DNA of 6,362 bases from NCBI GenBank assembly GCA_023415815.1, contig JAEZJL010000376.1, positions 1 through 6,362 on the forward strand. The letters are read 5' to 3'. Position 1 is the stretch's first letter, and each line of letters starts with the position of its first letter. Positions 1 through 6,066 of the stretch are shown piece by piece. This DNA is from Bacillota bacterium. GTDB taxonomy: Bacteria > Bacillota > Clostridia > Acetivibrionales > DTU013. The position numbers were made by a program, and so were the translations under genes. Below the pieces are notes generated by a model that saw nothing but the letters and a program-made list of their open reading frames with translations, was not told where the DNA came from and did not search any database.

Positions 1-1093
1 AATGCGGATACTCTACGTCGCGCTGACCAGAGCCCGTGAAAAGCTGATTATAACAGGTGCTACTAGCGACATTCAGAAAGCCGCCGCGAAATGGATGCAG
101 TGCGCCGGTGTGCGGGAAGGCAAGCTCCCGGCCCATGAAATGCTGAAGGGCGGAAGATACCTGGACTGGATAGGACCTGCGCTTATGAGGCATAAGAGCT
201 GCAGCGGCATGAGGGACGCCGCCGGTATCGGGAGCGAGTTCAGAGGGACGCTGATCGAAGACCCGTCCCTGTGGCGGATAAGGCTGTGGAGTAAAAGCGG
301 CATTCAGGCCGTCAGGCAGGAAGAGGCACAGAATGAAAGGGACTTCATGCGCTGGCTGGACAGCGCTGAGGACGCCCCGGACAAAAAAGGACTGCAGGAG
401 GCCGTCGCGGCCAGGCTTGGCTGGGTTTATCCATACATAAAGGCTTCCGGGGTGCCTGCCAAGCTTTCCGTAACGGGACTCAAAAGGCGCTTTGAGGCCG
501 CGCCTGCGGAGGATATCGGAAGCCTTCCCGAGAGCCTGCCGCAGCTGGTGAAAAAGCCGAGATTCCTGGAAGACAGGAAGGGCCTGAGCGCTGCCGAGGC
601 CGGGTCCGCGCTGCATTTTGTCATGCAGCATCTGGATTTTGGCTGGAGCATTGAGGATCAAATACGCGATATGGTTGAAAAAGCACTGCTGACAGCAACT
701 CAGGCGCAGAGCGTGGATACCGAAATGATACGCCGCTTCCTAGCCTCACCCCTGGGCCGCAGGATGCTTGCGGCCGGAGAAATCTACAGGGAAGTGCCCT
801 TTAATATGGAGATACCCTGCCGGGAGCTTTACCCGGATGCGGCGGAAGAGGCTGTGAAGGATGAGGCCATCCTGCTGCAGGGCGTGATAGACTGCTATTT
901 CGAGGAACCGGACGGCATCGTGCTGCTGGACTACAAGACGGATTTCGTACCGGACGGGAGGACGGATATGATCAGGGAGCGGTACAAAGTCCAGATCGGC
1001 TGCTATGTGCGCGCTCTGGAGCTTTTGACCGGGAGGACGGTAAAAGAGAGGTTCATTTATTTATTCCGGAGCGGAGATATACTGGAGATGTAG
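1..1093 (+). CDS. addA: ATP-dependent helicase/nuclease subunit A, C-terminal part (5' end outside window)
   Basis: AddA is the subunit of the cytoplasmic AddAB complex that carries helicase and nuclease activity. AddAB resects double-strand breaks for RecA-dependent repair, the Bacillota counterpart of RecBCD. The visible 363 residues are roughly the last third of a family of about 1,200 residues. They open inside UvrD-type helicase motif VI (LYVALTRAREKL, residues 4-15), so the ATG at base 2 is an internal methionine and the reading frame runs off the left edge. The C-terminal half is a RecB-like PD-(D/E)XK nuclease domain: GSALHFVMQ with H205, YREVPF with E264, GVIDCYF with D297, DYKTD with D310 and K312, and the Q331-x3-Y335 motif. 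All expected catalytic positions are present, so the visible part looks intact. The gene ends with TAG and is followed by an intrinsic terminator, so it is probably the last gene of its operon. In this family addB normally lies just upstream, here outside the window. Confidence 0.95.
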   Translation, partial: MRILYVALTRAREKLIITGATSDIQKAAAKWMQCAGVREGKLPAHEMLKGGRYLDWIGPALMRHKSCSGMRDAAGIGSEFRGTLIEDPSLWRIRLWSKSGIQAVRQEEAQNERDFMRWLDSAEDAPDKKGLQEAVAARLGWVYPYIKASGVPAKLSVTGLKRRFEAAPAEDIGSLPESLPQLVKKPRFLEDRKGLSAAEAGSALHFVMQHLDFGWSIEDQIRDMVEKALLTATQAQSVDTEMIRRFLASPLGRRMLAAGEIYREVPFNMEIPCRELYPDAAEEAVKDEAILLQGVIDCYFEEPDGIVLLDYKTDFVPDGRTDMIRERYKVQIGCYVRALELLTGRTVKERFIYLFRSGDILEM

Positions 1094-1137
1094 CAGGGTC
1101 CGCGCCGCAATATTTAACAGGATAAATAAAAATCGGG

Positions 1138-1181
1138 AGGACATGACGGTCGATGATATGCTGCCGATCTGTCCTTTTTTT
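1138..1181 (+). terminator. Intrinsic terminator after addA
   Basis: The arms AGGACA (1138-1143) and TGTCCT (1170-1175) pair perfectly. An inner helix adds CGG/CCG plus a G-U pair. The 3' arm runs straight into seven T residues (1175-1181). It lies 45 bases after the addA stop codon and before the next promoter, as expected for the end of the addA transcript. Confidence 0.75.
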
Positions 1182-1201
1182 ATAAAATTTTCCGCTTAAT
1201 G

Positions 1202-1230
1202 TTGTAAGGCTCTGTTAGTTGATATATAAT
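1202..1230 (+). promoter_or_regulatory. Sigma-A type promoter of the oxidoreductase-MFS operon
   Basis: The -35 element is TTGTAA (1202-1207) and the -10 element is a perfect TATAAT (1225-1230), with an optimal 17-base spacer. Transcription would begin near 1237. This promoter also decides the start of the downstream gene: an in-frame ATG at 1219 lies inside the promoter and so cannot be the translation start of the resulting transcript. Confidence 0.8.
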
Positions 1231-1233
1231 TTT

Positions 1234-1247
1234 GTTTTATATAAAAC
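1234..1247. promoter_or_regulatory. Perfect palindrome over the transcription start, candidate operator
   Basis: GTTTTATATAAAAC is a 14-base perfect palindrome that begins three bases after the -10 hexamer and covers the predicted +1 position. A dimeric repressor bound here would block open-complex formation or promoter clearance. No regulator gene lies in the window to match it, so the operator role is inferred from symmetry and position only. An AT-rich palindrome could arise by chance. Confidence 0.45.
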
Positions 1248-1280
1248 GGGATGGCAAAACATATCATTGGGACTATCCCG
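1247..1280 (+). other. Possible leader hairpin in the operon's 5' UTR
   Basis: CGGGATGG (1247-1254) can pair with CTATCCCG (1273-1280), giving eight base pairs with one G-U and an 18-base loop. It lies between the predicted transcription start and the Shine-Dalgarno sequence (GGAAAGGAAG, 1289-1298). It could affect mRNA stability or ribosome access. No T-run follows, so it is not a terminator. There is nothing beyond base pairing to support a function. Confidence 0.3.
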
Positions 1281-1302
1281 GCGGTACCGGAAAGGAAGCG
1301 GA

Positions 1303-1893
1303 ATGAAGAAAACGATTGTGCTCCTCGGCAGCCCCAGAAGGAACGGAAACAGTGAAATACTGGCTGCTAAGGCCATGGAGGGGATCAAAGCGGCAGGAGG
1401 CCAGTGCGAGGCATTTTATCTGAACAAAATGAATATACGTCCCTGCCAGGCCTGTGAATACTGCCGCAGGAACAGCGATAAGCAGTGCGTGCTCAAGGAC
1501 GACATGCAGCTGCTCTATCGGAAGCTGAAAGAGGCCGATTCCATGCTGCTGGCAAGCCCTATCTATATGTTTACCTTTTCCGCGCAGCTGAAGCTCTTCA
1601 TGGACAGATGCTTCGCATGCTTTGACTCCCTTGTCGGAAAAAGGATAGGCATCGTCCTGACCTACGGCGATACGGACGAATATACTTCCGGGGCGATAAA
1701 CGCCATAAACACTTTTAAGGACGAATACCGCTACTCGCATTCGGAGATTGTGGGCATCGTGCACGGAAGTGCCGACGCAAAAGGAGAGATCGCTTCAAAT
1801 GCGAGGCTGCTCGAGCAGGCCTTAATACTGGGCAGGGAGCTGGTAGGAGGTCAAGCCGTAAGGGGACCGGAACCTGAGGGAAACAGGGTATAG
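1303..1893 (+). CDS. Flavodoxin-family NAD(P)H-dependent oxidoreductase with a four-cysteine iron-sulfur motif
   Basis: This 196-residue cytoplasmic protein belongs to the NADPH-dependent FMN reductase / iron-sulfur flavoprotein group. The N-terminal strand and phosphate-binding loop GSPRRNGNS (residues 9-17) is the typical FMN site. SPIYMFTFSAQLKLFMDR (85-102) is the second conserved flavin-contact segment. Between them C48, C51, C54 and C62 form CX2CX2CX7C, which fits the compact motif of archaeal iron-sulfur flavoproteins (Isf, CX2CX2CX4-7C) that hold a [4Fe-4S] cluster. The likely role is reduction of quinones, nitro compounds, oxygen species or other electrophiles; the substrate cannot be read from sequence. 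The start at 1303 is chosen because GGAAAGGAAG sits just upstream and the protein then begins directly with the beta strand MKKTIVLLGSP. The longer in-frame ATG at 1219 overlaps the promoter. The gene is first in an operon, 11 bases before the MFS gene. Confidence 0.88.
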   Translation: MKKTIVLLGSPRRNGNSEILAAKAMEGIKAAGGQCEAFYLNKMNIRPCQACEYCRRNSDKQCVLKDDMQLLYRKLKEADSMLLASPIYMFTFSAQLKLFMDRCFACFDSLVGKRIGIVLTYGDTDEYTSGAINAINTFKDEYRYSHSEIVGIVHGSADAKGEIASNARLLEQALILGRELVGGQAVRGPEPEGNRV

Positions 1894-1904
1894 AAAGGTA
1901 CTTT

Positions 1905-3170
1905 ATGAAGCTCGCAAAATACTACTCAAGATATATGGGACTTCCGCGCAGTATCTACATATTGTTTTTTGCCATAACGGTCAACAGGTTCGGAAATTTT
2001 GTGATTCCGTTCCTTTCGATGTACCTGACGAAAAATCTCAATTTCAATACAGATAAAACGGGATTTCTGGTGATGCTTGCCTCCCTCGCGGGGATTCCGG
2101 GGCTGTTTCTGGGCGGTCTGCTTGTCGACCGCATCGGTAGGAAACGCATCCTGGCGTCCTTTCAGTTCCTCTCCGCCTGCTGCTTCATCCCGTGCGCCCT
2201 CAACCCCGTTTCCTCCGCCGTGCCGTGGTTAATGATACTTTCGGTGTTTTTTGCGGAAACGGCGCAGGTGGCCCACGGCGCCATGGTGTCGGACCTCACC
2301 TGTAACGAGAACAGGAAGGAGGCCTATTCGCTGATCTATCTCGGGATCAACCTGGGCTTTTCAATCGGCCCTATACTGGCGGGCTTTTTGTTCAACAGCC
2401 ATATCAGGCTGTTTTTCATAATCGATTCGATGACAACGCTTTTCTCAGTGCTGCTGATAGCGTTCTTCACTCATGAGACCCTTCCGGACAAAAAGACGAT
2501 GGCCCTGATGGAAAACAGGCATGACTGTGACGAAAGGCAGGAGAAGGGAAGTATATTCGGAATCCTTTTAAAACGGCCTCTGCTTCCGGCCTTCCTGGTA
2601 TTGAACCTTTTTTATTTTTTTGTATATTCCCAGCACACCTTCAGTATGCCGCTTTATCTGGATAAGCTGTTTGCGGGGGGCGGCTCTCAGGCATACGGTA
2701 TTATGATGGTGGTCAATGCGGTTTTTGTCGTGCTTGCAACCACTTTAATGACCACGCTGACCCGCAGCAACAATGCGATCACAAATATTGCAATAGCGGG
2801 TCTTTTATATGCAGCCGGGTTCGGAATGCTTTTCTTTGTCAGCTCCTTCGGCATGTTTATAGTGTCGACGATAATATGGACGGCGGGAGAAATACTGTCC
2901 ATGGTGAATATGAATGTGTATACGGCCCAGCATTCACCCATCTCGCACAGGGGCCGCTTCAATTCCGCAAGGCTCCTTTTCGGACGGGCCGGAATGGCGC
3001 TGGGTCCTTTTATAATGGGCATTGTTATAAAATCGTGGGGAATAAGGAGCGTTTGGCCGCTTGTGTTCCTTCTGGCCGTCTGCGGGTCGGCGGGGGCGTT
3101 TTTGATGAATCTGGCGGAAAGAAGGAGCTTGAACGGCGGTACGGCCGAACCCGCAGATATCGGCGGTTAA
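1905..3170 (+). CDS. MFS transporter, drug-efflux type, 12 predicted transmembrane helices
   Basis: This 421-residue inner-membrane protein is a Major Facilitator Superfamily secondary transporter. Hydrophobic segments fall at about residues 16-40, 51-75, 80-100, 105-125, 140-163, 167-188, 224-248, 262-283, 290-308, 310-333, 354-376 and 380-404, with a charged central loop (about 190-222) as in 12-helix members. The helix 2-3 loop carries motif A, GGLLVDRIGRKR (70-81). Helix 5 carries a motif C-like stretch, GFSIGPILAGF (151-161), characteristic of drug:proton antiporters, so export is more likely than uptake. The substrate is unknown. A Shine-Dalgarno GAAAGG (1893-1898) overlaps the stop of the oxidoreductase gene and the gap is 11 bases, so the two are cotranscribed and probably translationally linked. 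The pairing suggests reduction and export of a toxic compound, which is inference. The gene ends at a strong hairpin facing the convergent chemoreceptor gene. Confidence 0.9.
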   Translation: MKLAKYYSRYMGLPRSIYILFFAITVNRFGNFVIPFLSMYLTKNLNFNTDKTGFLVMLASLAGIPGLFLGGLLVDRIGRKRILASFQFLSACCFIPCALNPVSSAVPWLMILSVFFAETAQVAHGAMVSDLTCNENRKEAYSLIYLGINLGFSIGPILAGFLFNSHIRLFFIIDSMTTLFSVLLIAFFTHETLPDKKTMALMENRHDCDERQEKGSIFGILLKRPLLPAFLVLNLFYFFVYSQHTFSMPLYLDKLFAGGGSQAYGIMMVVNAVFVVLATTLMTTLTRSNNAITNIAIAGLLYAAGFGMLFFVSSFGMFIVSTIIWTAGEILSMVNMNVYTAQHSPISHRGRFNSARLLFGRAGMALGPFIMGIVIKSWGIRSVWPLVFLLAVCGSAGAFLMNLAERRSLNGGTAEPADIGG

Positions 3171-3184
3171 TATATTTCAGGGAT

Positions 3185-3230
3185 GGGACGTAAGGCGGGC
3201 ATCAGCCTGTCGCACCGGCGTTTACGTCCC
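3185..3230. terminator. Hairpin between convergent genes, probable bidirectional terminator
   Basis: GGGACGTAA (3185-3193) and TTACGTCCC (3222-3230) form nine perfect base pairs. The loop can form a smaller GC-rich hairpin of its own (GCGGGC with GCC and CGC, 3195-3213). It lies 14 bases after the MFS stop and 9 bases beyond the stop of the minus-strand gene. Neither strand has a good T-run after the stem, so efficiency as an intrinsic terminator is uncertain. It may instead protect 3' ends. Confidence 0.5.
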
Positions 3231-3239
3231 GCTGATACT

Positions 3240-5291
3240 CTATTCGGTTTTAAATATGTCTATGTTTTCTTTTAAGCGGGCAGCCAGCGCCTGGAGCTGC
3301 TCGGCCCTGGCGGTCATCTCTTCGGCGGTGGCAGTCTGCTCTTCGGTTGCCGCAGCCACCTCCTGGGAATGCGCCGCCGTCTCTTCTATGATGCCGGATA
3401 TTTCATCAATGGCCTTGACAATATCCTCGGACAGGGCCAGGATGGCCTTGAAGGCCGTATGAATCTGCGTCACCTCGTTTTCGGTGCGTACGACCATGCC
3501 GACGATTTTTTCAAGGGCCTCGCCGCCGACCTTGATCTGCTCAACCTGAAGATTGACCATATTCATGCTGTTTTCCATATTACCGACCGTACCGGTGGTT
3601 TCTGCCTGAATACCCGAGATCAGATCCTTGATGCTTTTTGCCGCCTCGCGCGATTCTTCCGCCAGCTTGCGTATTTCCTCCGCCACGACGGAGAAGCCCT
3701 TGCCGCTCTCCCCGGCCCGAGCGGCTTCGATCGAAGCGTTCAGCGCCAGCAGGTTTGTCTGCGAGGCGATACCGGTGATAATGCCGACGATATTGCCGAT
3801 TTCTCTGGAGCGGCTGTCCAGGTTCTGAATGGAGGCAGTCGCGGTCTCAACCGTCCGGCTGACATCGGAGAGATGGTCAATAGAAGCGAAAATGGAGTCT
3901 TTACCCGTCTCCGCTATTTTAGTAGACATCCGGGCGTTATCCACGGTAAGCCTCACAATATCGAAGCCCTTTTCGACCTCTTCCCTGTTTTTATTGATAA
4001 GGCCTATGACGGTTTCAACAAACTCGGTCTGTCTTGAGGCGCCCGCGGCGACTTCCCCGCTGGCTGCAGCTATTTGCTCGGCCGATCTTCCGGTCAGGCC
4101 CGCTGAAGCGGATATAAGGCCCGTACCTTCTGCCGTTGCCGCGGCAGATGACTTTATATCGCCGGCCAGCGCCCTTATTTTAACCACAAACGCCGAAAAA
4201 GCACGCGCCAGTTCTCCCAGCTCGTCCTTTTGCCTTAAGAGGCCTGACGGAATGTCATGGCTCAAATCAAATCTTTCCAGGAAGGCGGTATATTTTTTCA
4301 AAGCGGTAAGATGCCTTGTAAGGTTTACCGAGAAGAGGTATACGATTATTATTCCGGCAAGCAAAAATATCACCGAAACCCATAGATATGTGACCTTCAA
4401 ATCCTCCAGGCCGGAGAGCATTTCCGATTTGTTGGCCTGAACGGCTATTGCCCAGTCCAGTCCTTCTATCGGCGAGAAGCCCAGGTACATTTTTTCGCCG
4501 TTGTACTCATATTCTCCAAAGCCGCTCTCACCGTTTACCATCCGCTTGCGCAGGTCCTCGTAATTCTTAAAGCCTGCGCTGTCCTGGGAGCTCTCTTCTC
4601 CGACCGACGCCGAGGAAACCGCATCGGCGCCGCTGTCGGGCTGCATAAGCTGCTTAAGAAGGTCAACGTCCGTGTGGGCGATCGTTTTACCGGCGCTGTT
4701 GACCAGAAAGGTGGTCCCCGTTTTGCCGATGGTTATATCACTGACGAAGCTGCTCAGCTCATAACCGTCCCGTACAGCCGCAAGGACGCCTGCGGTCTCG
4801 CCGTTTATCCTGACAGGGACCGCATACACTATGACTATCGTATCATTTTCCTCATCCATTGTCGGGTCCGACAGAGCCCTGCCGCCCTCAAGGGCCTTTT
4901 TGAAATAGTCCTTATCCTTGAGAACAGCACTCTTTCCATCGTTATAGACTGCATTGCCCTCGGTATCTATAAACGCCATTCCCAGATCGCCCATCCGGTC
5001 CGATTCCCTTTGCAGTAAGGCTTTTATCTTCGTCATGTCGCCGTTGTATTCCTTCAGAGCCGCAATTGTTTCCGATGCAGCCACGGCCTCGAGGGAGTTG
5101 AAGTGGGTGGAGACTTTCGTCCCGATTGTCTTTGACGCTTCGACCGCCAGCTTCGTAAGCATCTCCTGAGTGTTTTCGCTCAACGAAACCGACGCATTGT
5201 AGTACGATATGCTCCCCAGACCTGCGCATACGATGATCAGGATGCTGCTCATGAGCACCGCGGTTTTTATTTTAAGGCTTTTTGCAAACAT
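3240..5291 (-). CDS. Methyl-accepting chemotaxis protein with double-Cache (dCache_1-like) sensor
   Basis: This 683-residue membrane chemoreceptor senses an extracytoplasmic ligand and controls CheA kinase through CheW. Helix TM1 spans about residues 10-30. The extracytoplasmic region (31-300) has a double-Cache pattern: a first module with FIDTEGNAVYNDG and DKDYFKKALEGG (107-137), and a second module from GKTGTTFLVNSAG (189-201) to GLDWAIAVQ (277-285). TM2 is about 301-322, HAMP about 323-376, then a long coiled-coil signalling domain. The hairpin tip EIGNIVGIITGIASQTNLLA and the adjoining NASIEAARAGESGKGF (497-533) is the highly conserved CheA/CheW contact. EETAAHSQEVAAATEEQTA (636-654) is a typical methylation-helix region. 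The RxWY signature of amino-acid-binding dCache domains is not seen, so the ligand is open. A serine/acid-rich insert (about 217-242) lies in the second Cache module. There is no C-terminal NWETF-like CheR tether. No other chemotaxis gene is in the window, so it is an orphan receptor here. The start is supported by AAGAAGGAG seven bases upstream. Confidence 0.95.
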   Translation of the reverse strand: MFAKSLKIKTAVLMSSILIIVCAGLGSISYYNASVSLSENTQEMLTKLAVEASKTIGTKVSTHFNSLEAVAASETIAALKEYNGDMTKIKALLQRESDRMGDLGMAFIDTEGNAVYNDGKSAVLKDKDYFKKALEGGRALSDPTMDEENDTIVIVYAVPVRINGETAGVLAAVRDGYELSSFVSDITIGKTGTTFLVNSAGKTIAHTDVDLLKQLMQPDSGADAVSSASVGEESSQDSAGFKNYEDLRKRMVNGESGFGEYEYNGEKMYLGFSPIEGLDWAIAVQANKSEMLSGLEDLKVTYLWVSVIFLLAGIIIVYLFSVNLTRHLTALKKYTAFLERFDLSHDIPSGLLRQKDELGELARAFSAFVVKIRALAGDIKSSAAATAEGTGLISASAGLTGRSAEQIAAASGEVAAGASRQTEFVETVIGLINKNREEVEKGFDIVRLTVDNARMSTKIAETGKDSIFASIDHLSDVSRTVETATASIQNLDSRSREIGNIVGIITGIASQTNLLALNASIEAARAGESGKGFSVVAEEIRKLAEESREAAKSIKDLISGIQAETTGTVGNMENSMNMVNLQVEQIKVGGEALEKIVGMVVRTENEVTQIHTAFKAILALSEDIVKAIDEISGIIEETAAHSQEVAAATEEQTATAEEMTARAEQLQALAARLKENIDIFKTE

Positions 5292-5298
5292 AGCACTA

Positions 5299-5307
5299 CT
5301 CCTTCTT
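5299..5307 (-). promoter_or_regulatory. Ribosome binding site of the chemoreceptor gene
   Basis: Read on the minus strand this is AAGAAGGAG, a strong Shine-Dalgarno sequence seven bases before the ATG at 5291. It fixes the start, which also places a short positively charged leader ahead of TM1, as expected for a chemoreceptor. Confidence 0.8.
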
Positions 5308-5432
5308 TATGTAAATATATTCGTTCACTGCAAATCGTTGCCCGTGTAACCCGGGAATCCGCCGCTAGCATACCGTACGGGATTTTTCACGTGAATACGC
5401 CCATAGAATTCCCGCTATCTCTATATTCTTTA

Positions 5433-5441
5433 ATTCTATCA
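5433..5441 (-). promoter_or_regulatory. Weak candidate extended -10 promoter for the chemoreceptor
   Basis: On the minus strand the sequence is TGATAGAAT, an extended -10 (TG-N-TATAAT with one mismatch). The -35 position holds only TTTATT, a poor match. It lies about 140 bases upstream of the chemoreceptor start. It is the best housekeeping-type candidate I can find for that gene, but the support is thin. Confidence 0.25.
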
Positions 5442-5578
5442 TTCCGAAGAACGCAAATAAAGCGAAAAAACGTAAAAATATAGCGGCAGCAGCATGAGGG
5501 GCAGGACGTTTGAAAATATCGACGGGAATTTCAAATATCAACGATTTTTCTATTATATAACAAGGGTACTGTTTAAAA

Positions 5579-5587
5579 TGATATAAT
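5579..5587 (+). promoter_or_regulatory. Extended -10 promoter of the small membrane protein gene
   Basis: TGATATAAT is a perfect extended -10 element (TG-N-TATAAT). No recognisable -35 hexamer lies 16-18 bases upstream, which is typical of extended -10 promoters. Transcription would begin near 5594, about 40 bases before the ATG. Confidence 0.6.
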
Positions 5588-5634
5588 GGATTTGAACAGA
5601 GGCCGCGCAATATAAAATTTCTCAAGGTGATGAT

Positions 5635-5961
5635 ATGAAAAAGCTTTTGAAATTCGGGGAGATCGACATAAATAATCTGGCAGCCGGATTATTCTGGTCC
5701 GGCATTGTCCCGATCGCCATATTTACATATATTTTCGTTAAACAAGTCTTTGCGGCTGCGCCTGCCTTCAGCAGGATAATACGGCAATCATACGGGGAAT
5801 ACAACACTGCGGATTTATACCTGCCGCTGCAGAACCATCCGCTGCAGGGAGCGGTTACAGGTCTTGTCCTGTTTGCAGCGTGCGCGGTCATATGGAAGCT
5901 TGCCTGTGAAATCATATTAATCATATTGAAATATCTGAAAAGCAATACAAAAGCTGACTAA
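5635..5961 (+). CDS. Small two-helix membrane protein, DUF4282-like
   Basis: This 108-residue protein has no assignable biochemical function. Two hydrophobic segments (about residues 17-37 and 72-97) are separated by a polar, tyrosine-containing loop (about 42-71) probably outside the cell, with both ends cytoplasmic. The start MKKLLKFGEIDINN followed by LFWSGIVP, and the end VIWKLACEIILIILKYLKSN, resemble small DUF4282 membrane proteins of Bacillota, which show a hydrophobic LFWIG-like first helix and an R/K-x3-E-x-L-I-V motif at the end of the second. The inter-helix loop seems longer than usual for that family. This match is from memory of the pattern and is tentative. The reading frame is supported by AAGGTGAT (5624-5631) just before the ATG and by an extended -10 promoter. 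A rival minus-strand frame over the same bases has neither. It appears monocistronic; no clear terminator follows. Confidence 0.75.
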   Translation: MKKLLKFGEIDINNLAAGLFWSGIVPIAIFTYIFVKQVFAAAPAFSRIIRQSYGEYNTADLYLPLQNHPLQGAVTGLVLFAACAVIWKLACEIILIILKYLKSNTKAD

Positions 5962-5986
5962 AATTTTACACTGCCGGTCTGCGCCT

Positions 5987-6004
5987 GTTTTATATGTTTT
6001 ATAT
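5987..6004. repeat. Two tandem copies of a 9-base unit
   Basis: GTTTTATAT occurs twice head to tail (5987-5995 and 5996-6004), 28 bases upstream of the -35 element of the RNA promoter. The same 9-mer forms the left part of the palindrome at 1234-1247. It could be an upstream activator or regulator site, or simple AT-rich sequence. Confidence 0.4.
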
Positions 6005-6031
6005 TTTTTGCAGGAATTCCTTCAAAAAATA

Positions 6032-6059
6032 TTGACAAAATGGAAAGGATATGTAAAAA
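6032..6059 (+). promoter_or_regulatory. Promoter of the structured RNA
   Basis: A perfect TTGACA -35 (6032-6037) is followed after 16 bases by TAAAAA (6054-6059), a moderate -10, or after 17 bases by AAAAAT. Transcription would begin around 6066-6068, only a few bases before the 5' strand of the RNA's closing helix (6073). This fit of promoter to structure supports both calls. Confidence 0.6.
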
Positions 6060-6066
6060 TACTTCA

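Larger units (their letters stand above)
5292..5634. other. Divergent intergenic region, no gene supported
   Basis: This AT-rich stretch of 343 bases separates the minus-strand chemoreceptor gene from the plus-strand small membrane gene. It holds the ribosome binding sites and candidate promoters of both. A minus-strand open frame of 86 codons (5365-5625) has no Shine-Dalgarno sequence and overlaps the plus-strand promoter, so I do not call it a gene. I find no clear sigma-D (motility) promoter for the receptor: the nearest -10-like match on the minus strand, GTCGATAT (5523-5516), lacks a TAAA at the right distance. Confidence 0.6.

Noticed and set aside
1219..1302. Longer N-terminus (28 extra codons) for the oxidoreductase, from the ATG at 1219
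   Set aside because: This ATG lies between the -35 and -10 elements of the promoter at 1202-1230, has no Shine-Dalgarno sequence, and adds residues foreign to the flavodoxin fold. The start at 1303 has a good ribosome binding site.
3369..4440. Two long plus-strand frames (222 and 203 codons) antisense to the chemoreceptor
   Set aside because: They mirror the codon pattern of the well-supported chemoreceptor coding strand and have no independent family resemblance or initiation signals.
5407..5530. 8-base inverted repeat AATTCCCG (5407-5414) / CGGGAATT (5523-5530) in the intergenic region
   Set aside because: The arms are over 100 bases apart, and a match of this length is expected by chance in a region this long.
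5365..5625. Minus-strand frame of 86 codons in the divergent intergenic region
   Set aside because: No ribosome binding site, no recognisable domain, and it covers the promoter and leader of the plus-strand gene.
5622..5945. Minus-strand frame of 107 codons opposite the small membrane protein gene
   Set aside because: No Shine-Dalgarno before its ATG and no promoter. The plus-strand frame over the same bases has both, plus a plausible two-helix protein.
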